Assembly (NCBI RefSeq): GCF_016906535.1
Contig: NC_057373.1
Span: 1,054,001 to 1,118,000 of the forward strand
Length of the DNA: 64,000 nt
Direction: 5' to 3'
DNA from: Rhizoctonia solani
Taxonomy: Eukaryota; Basidiomycota; Agaricomycetes; Cantharellales; Ceratobasidiaceae
The position numbers were made by a program, and so were the translations under genes. The first letter of the stretch is position 1, and each line of letters begins with the position of its first letter. The notes beneath the pieces are model-generated. The model was not told the DNA's origin and made no database searches. It saw only the letters and a list, made by a program, of their open reading frames with translations. Positions 45,119-56,448 of this stretch are shown here, one piece after another.

Positions 45119-47476
45119 ATGTCCGATCCTCGATTTGCTCGCCTCAAGTCAGACCCGCGCTTTCGCAAACCCAGACGAGCAAAGAACAAGGTTGTTGTTG
45201 ACTCGAGGTTCAAGTCTTTACTTGGTGAAGAGGATGATGGTAATGGGAACAAAGCCACCCGTGCGTACATTCAGTATCTGGCACCCGCTGTGTAGTATTG
45301 CTTATTCTATTTAATTCATAGAAAAGGCGCGGGTAGATAAATATGGCCGTAAAATATCCAAGTCAAAAGACAAGGACAATCTGCGCCGTTTCTACCGTCT
45401 AGACGAGGGTGAGGAAAGTAGCTCCAAACCACCAGCGCCTGCTATCGACTATGCCCGAGGTGAGGTCCTCATGGAGAGTTCTAGTGAAGAGGAAGCCTCT
45501 GGAGAATCGGATGAGTCGGATACGGAAGAGGTTGCTATTGGCCGACAGGTTTCGCAGCCAAGTACAAGCAAAGGCAAAAAGGCCAACGAATTACTCGATA
45601 TCGACCTGGATGAATCCACCTTTGCTGATTTGGATGCACAGGCCAAAGCATACACATCTAATACTCAAGAAGACGAGGGTGATGAAGAGACGGCTGAGCC
45701 CACAACCAGGCTTGCAGCGGTTAATTTGGATTGGGACCATGTCACAGCCGCACACCTGTTCCGCGTTACTACCTCTGTGCTGCCAGCTGGAGGCAAGTCA
45801 AAGGTCTTGCGAGTGGCGGTATACCCCAGTGATTTCGGGAAAGAAAGGATGGAGAAAGAGGAGCGCGAAGGTCCGCCTAAAGAACTCTTCAAAAAGGGTC
45901 GGGGTGCACGTGCAGATGAAGTGGATTCGGACGAGGAGGTCAACGCGGAAACTATCTTCACTGCACAGAATGGAGAAGACGATTATGATGACGACGCGCT
46001 ACGACAGTATCAGCTGGATAGATTACGGTGAGTGCATCCAATCATGATATTACAATATCCTGCTAATGTACACACACCAGATACTACTATGCGATTATTA
46101 CATGTGACTCCCCGTCCACCGCATCGCACATCTATAATGAATTACATGGAACAGAGCTGGAGCGCTCGGCCAACATTTTCGACTTTAGTTACGTTCCAGA
46201 GGATATGGAGTTTACGCAAGAATCCCGGTGGGTTATATTGATAGATTAATCCGAAATGCACTCCACCTAATGATTCTACCTAGAGACGAATGCACTTCTG
46301 AAGCTCAAGCGTCCACGAAAGGAATGGACTTCGTCACTGACGTAGGTACATTAGCTTCATCAATAAGCTCGAAGATCTCACCCACCAATTCTAGGCTTTA
46401 CGGCATTCTAAAGTCAAGCTAACTTGGGATGACGACGATCCTGAAAGGAACAAAATCACTCGGAGACGGATGACAAGAAAAGAAGTTGAGGAGGAAGATT
46501 TCCGCGCTTTGTTGGCATCCAGCAGCGAAGATGACGACGAAAACGAAACCCCCTTGGAGGGCAAGCGTCAAGACCGTGAAACATTGCGAGGCCTGCTGCT
46601 TGGTGGAGACAACGACGATCTTCCAGAAGGATGGGGTGACGATGGAGGAAATAATAAGTCTGGGGACCTCGAAATCACGTTTATGCCGGCACTGAGCTCC
46701 AAGGCGCCGATCGATGAAGAGGAAGAAACAACCCTCGATCGATACAAGCGCAAGCAAAAGGAGAAAAGGCAGCAGAAGAAATCCAAACGCGACGCCGATC
46801 CCACACTCGCCAAGGACGATGGAGAGTCTGGAGACGACTTCTTTGGTAATGATGGCGAGGACGAAGTTGTGCCTCCACCTGCAAAACCAGGAAACAAGCC
46901 CAAGGGCTCCAACCTCTCTGATTCGACCCAGGAAGATCGTAAGGTGTCGAATGATGCCGAGTTGGAGCTGTTACTCGCACCAGATCCGAATACGGCCGCC
47001 GACATCGAACCAAAACATTTTGATATGCGCGCAGTTATCAAAGCCGAGAAAGCAAGTCGGTCGGGGAAGAAATCGCGCCGAAGGGACAAAAAGGGAGTGA
47101 ATATGAATGAGGCGGAGGATGGGCGGGACTTCCATATTGATGTCAAGGACGAACGGTTTGCTGCACTTCACGAGGATCACGCATTTGCTATCGACCCGTC
47201 TAACCCACAGTGAGTTTCGGCATGTTGACACCTTGGCAAAACTCTGACCCCTATTTCTACAGCTTCCAAAATACGAAAGCGATGAAGGCACTTCTTGATG
47301 AGCGAGCAAAGAGACAGCGAGAGCAGCAATCCAAGGAAGAGGCTCAAGCACGAGAAAAGATCAAGGCCGTTCGGGAGAATGATTCAGACGACCGAAGTCT
47401 GAAAAGTATTGTTGAGAGTGTGAAGCGAAAAAGTAGCATCGCTCGGCCGGGTATTGGCAAGCGACAGAAATTGTGA
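45119..47476 (+). CDS. ESF1: Pre-rRNA processing protein ESF1
   Basis: Nucleolar protein of 40S subunit biogenesis (18S rRNA processing). It starts MSDPRFARLKSDPRFRKPRR, followed by KVVVDSRFKSLL, DKYGRKISKSKDKDNLRRFY, an acidic Ser/Glu stretch, then the RNA-binding core: RLAAVNLDWDHVTAAHLFRV, VAVYPSDFGKERM, YYYAIITCDSPSTASHIYNE, FSYVPEDMEF, ALRHSKVKLTWDDDDPER. A long acidic/basic region leads to the C-terminal NUC153 motif: DVKDERFAALHEDHAFAIDP, FQNTKAMKALLDERAKRQ. All blocks in order; junctions in frame. Confidence 0.95.
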
Positions 47477-47992
47477 TTCGAGTAGTACTGGACAAAAGAA
47501 TAGCCGCAGAGTGGAGCTTGCTGTAGTAGTAACGTGTTGCCTATATCAGGCGTCTCATTAAGAAGCACGATTGATCGGAGTCGTCCAGATCGAGATACTA
47601 TGACACGTGTGGCGGTGGAACAGGGGTGTGTTTGCCTCCCTTTTGCGTCCCTCCCAATCCCAGAGCTCATCCTTACACGTGCTATTCCGTTTGTAAGACC
47701 GAAGCTAGGAGCAAAGCCAGACTCACATAGCCATAGCCGAGTACAACCAGATTACGTTTTTTACTCTGCCCTAGCCAAGGGTCCTAATACAGTTATTCTT
47801 CCGCGCTATCTCCTACTCTTGTCGATCAAGGCGTAATAGTGGCTCTTTCCTTGACACAACTGCGTCATAATCGGTCTGGGCTATCAATGACGCATAGAAT
47901 TCTCGCATGTTAAAAACGCTTCGTGGCCCATAGGCCTCTTCTCTATCCTTTGAGCGTAATCTCCTTCACGTACTGTATCTTCAGTACTCACC
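47477..47992. other. Intergenic: ESF1 3' region and aquaporin promoter
   Basis: About 515 bases. CACGTG cores occur near 47605 and 47675. No coding signal. Confidence 0.35.
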
Positions 47993-49260
47993 ATGAAGAC
48001 AGACTCCAAATCGCTTTTTGGCAACTTGCGCGGCGACCTCCACGCTGCTGCCCTCGAATTTGTGGGGACGGTATGTCTTCGTTTCTTCATCTAATTTAGT
48101 TATTTATTGTTGGCCTACAGATTCTTTTCCTGTTACTCGGCCTCGGTGGCATCCAAGCCGCCGCGTACTCTAACCAGGCATCTGTTGCGGCTGCTGCCAA
48201 TAACCCTGAAGGTGATGGAGCTCAGTCTATTAACAGGGTCGCCTCTATAGAGCAACTACTGTATATCTCAGTCTCTATGGGGCTATCGTTGCTCGTGTCT
48301 GTTTGGTTCTTCTATCGGTGAGTAGCAGATACACATTGTCTATGCATCAGCTAATAATCAAGCCAGCGTTACTGGTGGCGTCTTTAATCCCGCCGTTGCT
48401 ACCTCTCTGCTCTTGATTGGTGCCATTGGGCCTGTTCGCTGGGTACTCTACTGTCTTGCACAATTGATTGGAGGTATTGTGGCATCTGCCCTCCTCCTTG
48501 CACTACTACCTGGAGAACTTGTCGTCACGTATGTCACGACCCAACATATTTACTCATCGCTTACAAGATTTCAATAGGCCCTCTCCTGCTCAAGGAGTCA
48601 ATGCTGCTCAAGCTGTTTTTATTGAAGCCTTCCTTACATCCGCAGTGAGTGGTCACACATAATACATAAAGTCATAATACTGATTACCCATCTCAGCTTG
48701 TTCTTGCCGTGCTAATGCTAGCTGCTGAAAAGCATAGAAGTACTCCGTTCGCTCCTGTTGGTAATTTTATATTCGACCGCGTATATCAGTCTAATTCATT
48801 TTACAGATTGGTATCGGCCTTACTCTCTTTGCATGCCACCTCTGGGGGGTTGTATACACAGGTGCCGCGATGAACACCGCTCGTGCCTTTGGCCCAGCGG
48901 TCGTTAGCGGTTTTGACAAGGACCATTGGGTGGTATGTTATATGACCTCATGCTACGAATGAACGTTGATTTGAGATCTAGTACTGGCTTGGTCCTTTTA
49001 TTGGTAGCCTTATGGCGACACTGTTCTACGGTTTCCTGAAACACATCAAGTACTGGAAGCTCAACCCAGACCAGGATGTCGCTGACCCCAAGATGTCACC
49101 CCCTGATCCTTTGGGAAACATGCTTTCAAGATCCCGCACGGACGATGATACCAACGTCGCACCTGCGAATACCAACGGATATGCTATGAACGGAACCAAC
49201 GGTCACGCCGTGAACGGGGTGAATGGCAATCATAAGAACAAAGAGCAACATATAGTCTAA
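47993..49260 (+). CDS. Aquaporin (MIP family) with NPA and NTA boxes
   Basis: Six-helix water or small-solute channel. It starts MKTDSKSLFGNLRGDL. Helix 1 is EFVGTILFLLLGLGGIQAAA; the first half-helix is VTGGVFNPAVATSLLLIG with a normal NPA. Then GPVRWVLYCLAQLIGGIVAS, AVFIEAFLTSALVLAVLMLA, IGIGLTLFACHLW, and a second half-helix TGAAMNTARAFGPAVV, where NPA is replaced by NTA. Last helix: YWLGPFIGSLMATLFYGFL. The cytosolic tail is Asn/Gly-r rich with repeated NG pairs (NGYAMNGTNGHAVNGVNGN). Junctions in frame. It resembles orthodox fungal aquaporins more than aquaglyceroporins by spacing; selectivity is untested. Confidence 0.92.
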
Positions 49261-49541
49261 GAAAAATCCTGGATTTCAAGGATGTTCCATTGGCTTGACG
49301 AACATTCGATCTGAACGCTGTCTTGGTTGTTGTATTATTAGCACTGATGTTCATTCCGATTTCATTTTTCATTTTCCCGTTATAATCTCAATTAATCGCA
49401 TCCACTTTTGCATTTGTTTAGTCGACGTTTCGCAGATTATCTCACGTAAGACACCATAGAAGTTTGCAGTAAATTGAACAAAATGCATGGATAGACATAA
49501 GAACACGAGCATACAGGATGCAAGTAATGTACAAATACCGT

Positions 49542-50076
49542 TTACCGGTAACTGTAGAACTGGTTTGAGTTGAATTACATACACGCACCAATGAAGCACA
49601 TACCTCTTTTGCCTGCGAGCACGAGCACCCTGTCCACCAAACTTCTTGGGCTCCGCCCGCCTGGGGTCTGCAATTAACAGCGTCCTGTCATAGGTAACCA
49701 GTTGCTTCTTGAGCTCCAACGCGCTCGCGGCATCGTGGTACTTGGCATAGTACGCAACAACCGCCTTGGCGATCGCCTGGCGGATAGCATAGACTTGAGA
49801 GGTGTGTCCACCACCCTTGACACGGACTCGGATATCAACAGTCTGGAACTTGTCCTCGCCGACTACGAGTACAGGCTCGTAAACCTTGTAGCGCAGAATC
49901 TCGGGCTGAACAAGTTCGATGGGCGAACCGTTGATACGGAGGAGACCACGACCTTCACGCGCATGGGCGACCGCAGTGGCGGTCTGTTTGAGAGTCAATG
50001 AGCTGGGAAACACGCATAGATTGCACAAGTGACACACCTTCTTCTTTCCGAAAGTCTGAACGGCCTGTTTGCTCAT
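49542..50076 (-). CDS. RPS16: 40S ribosomal protein S16 (uS9)
   Basis: Cytosolic small-subunit ribosomal protein whose C-terminal tail reaches the P-site tRNA. The first exon is [13 protein letters not shown], then [80 protein letters not shown]. The last exon supplies only KSYR and the stop: splicing AG|T gives Ser, restoring the universal SYR tail. The first junction and the last are in frame. A 5'-UTR intron lies upstream. Confidence 0.95.
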
Positions 50077-50117
50077 TTTGTTTATTGTGCGCCGTGTGTC
50101 TTGCGGCGGCTATCGAG

Positions 50118-50279
50118 CTGGAATAATGTAAGTGATTGTCCAAAATTATCCATCCAAATGCCATTCGATCCATTCAACAGGCCTTGATCCATTCCAGCAA
50201 TTCCACCCGAAAAAGAGCTCCGGCTCACATAGAACACCCATGATATAAGTCCAGAAATTGAACTAGCAGCAATACTCAC
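50118..50279 (-). other. Probable 5'-UTR intron of RPS16
   Basis: Donor gtgagt just after a short non-coding exon (CCCAAGCCA) and acceptor ttccag about 42 bases before the ATG. Inferred from splice motifs and from the habit of ribosomal protein genes. Confidence 0.5.
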
Positions 50280-50941
50280 TGGCTTGGGGCTCGGGAACGT
50301 CGTTGATGGACTGTTCGTTGACGATCAAATTGCATCCGAGATTCCGTGTTGTAAGATGTTTGGACAAAGTAATAGTTACATTAAGCGCCAGACATTACAT
50401 TCGACTTAGATTCTGTTCGTACACGAATGAATGACCAGTCTGGCGGTTGGAGCTAACTTTTCCAGTATTACCATGATGTTTAGTTACCCATGGCTCACAG
50501 TAGCAATATAACATGTCTCAGATCTTAGGGCTCAATCAAGCCATAGTTCTCCCCGCCTACTGTATACTTTATTATTCTTTAATAATGCGACCGCAGATAA
50601 TATATGCCGCTCGAGATCAATAGCCACCTGAAGTGTTTGGGAGATTCTAATATTCACTATAACATTCTCAACTAAATAACATGATCTTTAACCAAAACCC
50701 TAATTCGTGCAGTGGACTGGGTTCTTAACCGCATATACTTCACTCGTTTAATTTTCCGTTTATGATTGTTTACCTTTCACAAGTATTTTACACAGGCTCA
50801 CCGAAAATACGGATGTGAGTGGATAAATTCTAAGTCTAGTCGATGAGCCCACGCTCCCCGCACTGACCGCCTCCTTCTCCGAGGTCGTTTTTGGAACGTT
50901 TCTCCGCCTCTCTCTACAGAAAGTCTACTAATAGGTTGGAC

Positions 50942-50973
50942 GTTTTGCGACGAAGCCTGCGGGGTCGCAAAAC
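50942..50973. other. Perfect 10-bp hairpin, 12-base loop
   Basis: Arms GTTTTGCGAC (50942..50951) and GTCGCAAAAC (50964..50973) are exact inverse complements. No T-run follows, so it is not an obvious terminator. Confidence 0.6.
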
Positions 50974-50999
50974 AGCGACTTAGCCGGAGCATGTAGCGA

Positions 51000-51009
51000 G
51001 TCACGTGAC
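51000..51009. promoter_or_regulatory. GTCACGTGAC palindrome
   Basis: Perfect 10-bp palindrome with a CACGTG core, identical to the one at 28821..28830. Possible bHLH factor site. Confidence 0.4.
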
Positions 51010-51382
51010 GACCACTTCATGTCGTGTCGACTTGCGTCCGCCTCCTCCACCATCCGGCCTCGTACACACCGAGTGTCGCGGCACGCCTCCGCATGTCGTT
51101 TTATCCCACCTACCATCCCATAGGTTACGAGAGCTGGTTTGGGCCGCCCACCCACGAGCCAGACTCGCGGTCGGGCGCCCCCGGTCCACCCTCGCTGCTT
51201 CGCAGCCGCGGGGGTTCCCAACCTCACCGGTCTGGGTCTCGTAGCCGACGCGGACGAGCGGGCAGAGGATAAGTGCGTAATTTGGTAAGCGTCTAGCGAC
51301 TATCCGATTAAATCAGGCTCCTTTCTCCAGCTTTCTGCTCTTTCTTCATCTCGGCCCTACTCATGTACACTGTGTTCCCCAA

Positions 51383-51401
51383 GGTGCGGATTATCCGCAC
51401 C
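51383..51401. promoter_or_regulatory. 19-bp palindrome with CGG-N5-CCG core, copy 1
   Basis: GGTGCGGATTATCCGCACC: perfect 9-bp arms around one central base. The core is CGG-N5-CCG, a format bound by fungal Zn(II)2Cys6 dimers. Confidence 0.5.
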
Positions 51402-51458
51402 CTGGGGTCTGGATTTTCATCTCCGAGACACGTGACCTGCGGGCCAAAGTATAGTCAG

Positions 51459-51477
51459 GGTGCGGATTATCCGCACC
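51459..51477. promoter_or_regulatory. 19-bp palindrome with CGG-N5-CCG core, copy 2
   Basis: Exact second copy of the 19-bp palindrome, 76 bases after the first. Flanks of the two copies are roughly inverse of each other (CAAGG...CCCTG versus CAGGG...CCTTG). Confidence 0.5.
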
Positions 51478-51946
51478 TTGTGGGTTCACGGTGCGTAACT
51501 TGGCTTCAATACTACCACATAGCCATTGTGCAGGATTCTGAAATAGTTACTGAGCTTGGAGAAATCTACGACCACCAGCCTCGATTGACCCAACTGCATA
51601 CTTAGATCCTTACCCTTGGATATATATAGTCAATCAGCTAGTCATCACTGACGGTACTAGTACTAGTGATATCTGCATCGTTTTGAAATATCATTCAGGC
51701 ATCCAGACGCAGTTGTATTTTTGAGTGGTGTTTAGCTTTGCCAAATACATATAGGAATATGGGCATCAGTATACCTATATATAATTACGAACAAATTTTA
51801 ACGTGGTCTTGAAGTATGATGTCGTCAAGTATATACCGACTGTTTCAAGTACAAATGACATGATTATCTTATCTTGGGTTTGAAAATATGTGGCTGTGCC
51901 CTAGAACACAGCCACTGTGTAACTTCTTTGCTTGTTCTCGTCCAAA

Positions 51947-53025
51947 ATGCTCAGGCAAATCCAGGCCTCCTGTAGGGGACTGTTCCGACACAACGTAAGT
52001 AACATCCCGGACTACTAATGAACCCTAATCATTCGTATGAAGGATAGGTTGTACCGCAATATACCGCTGTGAGGTACTCCTCTTCGTCCCCGATTCCCAA
52101 TGAGGATCTTGTACTGGGCGATCAACAGGATATTACTGATCCTGTAATGGAATGGATTCAATCGGAAGGGAATGTTGGGCCCCTGGACATTGACAGTATC
52201 GTCGATGTACCTCTACAAGGTTGGTTTGATCATCCAATATCATTTTCGGGATTTAGTAACACCTTGACAGCTCTCCCCATCGAGAAGAAACCTATATACC
52301 TCACCATGTCTAGTCTTCTTGGTCGCTCGAAGTCGGAGCCCAGATCATCAACCTTCGCTATCCCCCTTTCCCATGATGTATTCGGCCAGAATCTCCGTCG
52401 AGATATCCTGCATGCCTGCGTCGTCTATCATCTGGATGGTCTCCGCCAGGGTACAGCGAGCACCAAGACCCGAGCCGAAGTAAGTGGATCGAACAGGAAA
52501 ATTCGCCCTCAAAAGGGGACTGGTCGGGCTCGATTGGGCGACATTCGTTCTCCATCCATTCGTGGAGGAGGAACCGCATTTGGTCCCAAACCGCGAGACT
52601 TTAAAACACTCCTCCCACGCAAAGTTCGCGAGCTCGGTATGCGTATTGCTTTGAGCGCAAAACTACGAGACGGGCAGCTGGGTGCTGTTTCCACTCTCGA
52701 ATGGCCTACGCCCAAGACCAAGAGCCTGCGAATTCGGGTCGAAGAGCTGGGATGGACAGATCGCACTCTATTTGTTACGGGAAAGAGTGAGATTCCGGAG
52801 GCACTCAATTTAGCCAGCAGGAACATTCCAACACTCTTATGCGAGACGGCCTCCAACGCCACAGTGTATGATGTCCTACGGTGGAAGCGAGTTATTCTTG
52901 ATATTGAAGCCATCGAGTGGTTCGAGCGGGAGCTTGGTCCCCAACAAAAACACGAGTTGATCGTACCACTAGAATCTAGGGATAGTGCATTAAACTCGCC
53001 AACTAGTGAGGCCCCTGCGTCGTAG
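51947..53025 (+). CDS. YML6: Mitochondrial ribosomal protein uL4m
   Basis: Large-subunit mitoribosomal protein lining the exit tunnel. Two exons (51947..51994, 52048..53025) give 341 residues in frame. The basic N-terminus MLRQIQASCRGLFRHN suits a mitochondrial presequence. L4 blocks: FGQNLRRDILHACVVYHLDG, TASTKTRAEVSGSNRKIRPQ, KGTGRARLGDIRSPSIRGGG, FGPKPRDFKTLLPRKVRELG, MRIALSAKLRDGQL, then VYDVLRWKRVILDIEAIEWF near the end. Length and order fit the family. Confidence 0.95.
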
Positions 53026-53124
53026 TGACCTATCTTTATATTGCATCCCAAATGTATGCTAGTTGTAAATCCAAATTAACATTGGGTTATAAAATAGCTC
53101 CAAAGTCACATGACTTTCTGACTC

Positions 53125-53129
53125 ACGCG
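53125..53129. promoter_or_regulatory. ACGCG (MCB-like) site upstream of RAD51
   Basis: ACGCG about 100 bases before the RAD51 ATG. MCB elements (ACGCGT core) drive G1/S expression of DNA repair genes in yeasts; here only five of six bases match. Confidence 0.3.
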
Positions 53130-53226
53130 CCGCAGATCGAATAAATCTCCGGCCCCCGATCGCGCCGACTTGAATTGTGCCACCACATCCCACTACCACT
53201 CCACCAGCTAAATTCTTCTAGCCGCA

Positions 53227-54629
53227 ATGTCTCAACCCTCTCAGCGCTCTAATGGTGATTCCGGGGAACAAGAAGAGGATATGATGGCCGGTCCCAAGGT
53301 CGTTGAGGCCTTGCAAGTGAGTGATGTGGTACTAATGCGTTTGCTACAAGACATTGACCATATGGTCACAGCAATTTGGTATTTCCGCACAAGACTGCGA
53401 GAAACTCAAGGCCGCCGGTCTTTACACGCTTGAAGCGGTGGCTTATACGCCGAAAAAGAACCTTATTGCGATCAAGGGCATTTCCGAGCAGAAAGCCGAT
53501 CGTATTCTGGCCGAGAGTGAGCTCGATGACCGTTTCGAACCTGTTGGTCAGTTTACTAATAGAATCACCCCAGCCCATAAAATCGTGCCACTCGGTTTTG
53601 TGACGGCCACAGAAGTCCATAATTTGCGGTCCGAGCTGGTTTGCATCACTACTGGGTCAACGCAATTAGATACTCTTCTGGGCGGTAAGCCGTATCCATC
53701 AATGTTTTCTTCTCGGTTCTTACGGTTGCGCCTCAGGCGGGATTGAGACAGGATCAATCACAGAATTGTTTGGCGAATTCAGAACAGGTAAATCCCAATT
53801 ATGCCATACGCTTGCTGTGACCTGTCAGGTAAATCGCTGCGATAATCATGTTCTACTTCGCCTCTAATATTTTATAACGCAGCTACCTTCCAATATGGGC
53901 GGTGGAGAAGGCAAATGCATGTACATTGACACCGAGGGCGGGTTCCGTCCTGTTCGACTGCTGCAGGTAGCCGAGCGTCTCGGTCTAGACGGAGAAGAAG
54001 TCTTGCAAAACGTCGCCTATGCTCGAGCGTACAACGCTGATCATCAGAATGCACTCCTCGTCCAGGCTAGTGCGCTGATGTCGCAATCTAGGTACGCCTC
54101 CAGTTTTTGAGCGTGAATCCATCGCTCACGTGGAGCTTCGGTGCCTGTAGATTCGCGCTTTTGATTGTCGATTCGTGTACCAATCTTTACCGAACTGACT
54201 TTTCTGGTCGTGGGGAGCTCTCAGCGCGACAAGCGCATCTGGGAAAATTCTTGCGTGTGTTGCAGCGCCTGGCTGATGAGGTGAGTAATACTCGATTTCC
54301 CGAAATTTCTCTTAACATATGAAATCAATCAGTTTGGTATTGCGGTTGTGATCACCAATCAAGTCATGTCATCTCCTGACGCTGCGGCTGGACCATATGC
54401 TGGAGGTGTCAAACCCATTGGAGGGAATATCATTGCGCATGCTTCTACTACCCGGTAAGTTCTCAGTTGTGATGGAATTGATCACGTTTGACATTCTGGT
54501 AGACTCCAGCTCAAGAAAGGAAGAGGCAATACGCGCATATGTAAAATCTACGATTCTCCTTGTCTGCCAGAGAGCGAGGCTCAGTTTGCAATTCATTCAT
54601 ATGGTATTGGCGATCCTGAAGAAGAGTAG
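53227..54629 (+). CDS. RAD51: DNA recombinase RAD51
   Basis: Forms the nucleoprotein filament for homologous recombination; nuclear. It starts [21 protein letters not shown]-terminal HhH domain: [38 protein letters not shown]. ATPase core: [40 protein letters not shown] (Walker A GEFRTGKS), [47 protein letters not shown] (Walker B LLIVD), [44 protein letters not shown]. It ends GIGDPEEE. Eight or so exons; junctions checked are in frame. The normally invariant TEGTFRPERL reads [10 protein letters not shown]. Converges on the SER3 gene 113 bases away. Confidence 0.96.
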
Positions 54630-54742
54630 TACGCTCACACGGTGCGGGTGGCTTTGTTATGCATGTGTATTCTTTTCCATTCTACAGTATTTAAATTATA
54701 ATCCAGTGTTTTACAAGTTTTTAAACAAGGAGAATTTAGAAC

Positions 54743-56239
54743 TCATGTAAGAAGACGAGTGATGATATTAGCCTTTGTATGGCTAATGCGATCATGGATG
54801 TCCTGAATATCCGCTTCGCTAACATTCGATATATCGGCCATGAGGTACGCAACATCTGCCTTGGAATCTGAATATTGCTTCTCGACGTTATGGTCCATAA
54901 GAATCTCGTTGAGTTGCCGAAGCACACCAGGTTGATTCTGATGTACATAGCACACGCGAATAAAATCTTGCTCCGCGGTGATGGCGCGCAAGTCCACTTC
55001 TGGGAAGTTGACAGCACCCAGAGTTGCGCCATATGATAGATACCTGGCGAGTGCGCTTGAGACCTCGAATCCGATCATGCGCTGAGCCTCTTCGGTACTT
55101 CCACCAATATGGGGTGTGAGAATGACATTGGGGAGTGCGCGGAGGCGAGATGCCCACGGGTTGAGCTGGTCGTCAAACGGTTGACCATTTCCTCCCGGTT
55201 CGGCGGGGTAAACGTCGATGGCTGCACCAGCGATTTTCTTGGACTCGAGCGCTTCGATGAGTGCAGGAATATCAACAACCTTGCCGCGCGCATTATTGAT
55301 CAAATAGGCGCCACGACGCATCCATCCGAGCTCCTTGGTGCTAATCATTCCCGTCGTCTCTTGGAGTTCGGGCACATGCAGCGTGACAAAGTCGGACTGA
55401 GACAACAAGGTCTCGAGATCCGGGACCTGTGTGGCCGACCCGAGCGGCATGAGGTTCAAGACGTCGTAGTAGACCACACGCATACCAAACGCCTCGGCGA
55501 GGACCGACAACTGCGAGCCAATGTGCCCGTACCCGACGATTCCGAGCGTCTTGCCACGGATTTCCCAGCACCCGGCCGAGAGCTTGTTCCATATTCCGGA
55601 ACGCATTTCGTATGCTCGTTCAAATAGTTGGCGGGAGAGCGCAATAATTTCGGCAATGACGAGCTCGGCGACGGAGCGCGAGTTGGAGAACGGAGAGTTG
55701 AAGACGGGGATACCGGCTCGTGCGGCGGTGTCGAGGTCGACTTGGTTAGTACCGATGCAGAAGCAACCGATGACTAGGAGCTATATATGCGAATGTGGTG
55801 ATCAGTTTCTCAAGTCGACTTGTGCATCGGTCGGGGGGGGGGTGCTCACTTTGGTAGCAGCCTTCAAGACACGGGCTGTGATTTTGGTCTTGGAGCGAAT
55901 GCCAATGGCGTGGTATTTTCCGATTGAATCGACGAGTTCAGCCTCGGAGAAAGCCTTTTTGTGAAAGTCGACCTGAAATCCGAGGTCGGTGAATGCGCGG
56001 ACGGCGTCCTGGCTGATGTTCTCGAGCAGCAAGAGACGAAGTTCTTCGGTAGCAAAGGGCTTAAGGACCTTTGGCCTTACACCAAAGGCAGGCCCAGCAG
56101 AGGGATTGAACGTCGGCGAGGACTGGCGAGGGCTGGTGCCGTAGTCGGTAGCACGGTGAACGAACGGAGGAGAGGTCGACACCGCATGGTCATCGAACGT
56201 ATCTTGTGCTTGGCGGGGGATAGCAATGGGAGTCGACAT
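54743..56239 (-). CDS. SER3: D-3-phosphoglycerate dehydrogenase (SER3/SER33)
   Basis: First step of serine synthesis: oxidises 3-phosphoglycerate to 3-phosphohydroxypyruvate with NAD+; cytosolic. It starts MSTPIAIPRQAQDTFDDH with a disordered fungal extension. Substrate domain: LLENISQDAVRAFTDLGFQV, YHAIGIRSKTKITARVL, GCFCIGTNQVDLDTAARAGI, PVFNSPFSNSRSVAELVI. NAD-binding GIVGYGHIGSQLSVLAEAFG; catalytic Arg/Glu/His regions in LINNARGKVVDIPALIEAL and LPNVILTPHIGGSTEEAQ. A C-terminal ACT domain (VCYVHQNQPGVLRQLNEIL) gives serine feedback control in this family. One intron (about 55849..55790) contains a ten-G run. Confidence 0.96.
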
Positions 56240-56448
56240 GATGGTCGCAGAGAGAACAAGTTTGAGTCAATCGGACTCTGACGGCCGCTTTTGAGGTTTT
56301 TTGGGCCATTCGGATATGCGTGATCTCGCAATCATAAGTCATGTCTCACCTAAGGTGGTATCTTATGTCAGCATGATCGTGGTCCTGAGAGATCGCATTT
56401 GGAAAACGGAAACGCTGTTTCAGGTTCCATCGCTATTCTGCCAGTCCT

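Larger units (their letters stand above)
50280..51946. other. Gene-poor stretch with palindromes and a G+C-rich island
   Basis: About 1.7 kb with no convincing gene. 50280-50930 is A+T-rich. 50930-51280 is G+C-rich and therefore open in many frames on both strands; none resembles a protein I know. The best candidate is a 59-residue frame from 51093 (MSFYPTYHPIGYESWFGPP), Arg/Ser/Gly-rich at its end, which I do not call. The stretch holds a hairpin, a GTCACGTGAC palindrome and two copies of a 19-bp palindrome (separate entries). Confidence 0.5.

Noticed and set aside
46568..47146. 192-residue Ser-rich open frame on the minus strand
   Set aside because: Mirror of the acidic/basic ESF1 region; serine runs are antisense of Asp/Glu codons.
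51093..51272. 59-residue frame MSFYPTYHPIGYESWFGPP... on the plus strand
   Set aside because: The G+C island is open in most frames on both strands; no splice or homology support. Left as a note in the gene-poor entry.
52509..53051. 180-residue open frame on the minus strand
   Set aside because: Antisense to uL4m coding sequence; composition mirrors it.
55109..55627. 172-residue open frame on the plus strand
   Set aside because: Antisense to the well-supported phosphoglycerate dehydrogenase exon.
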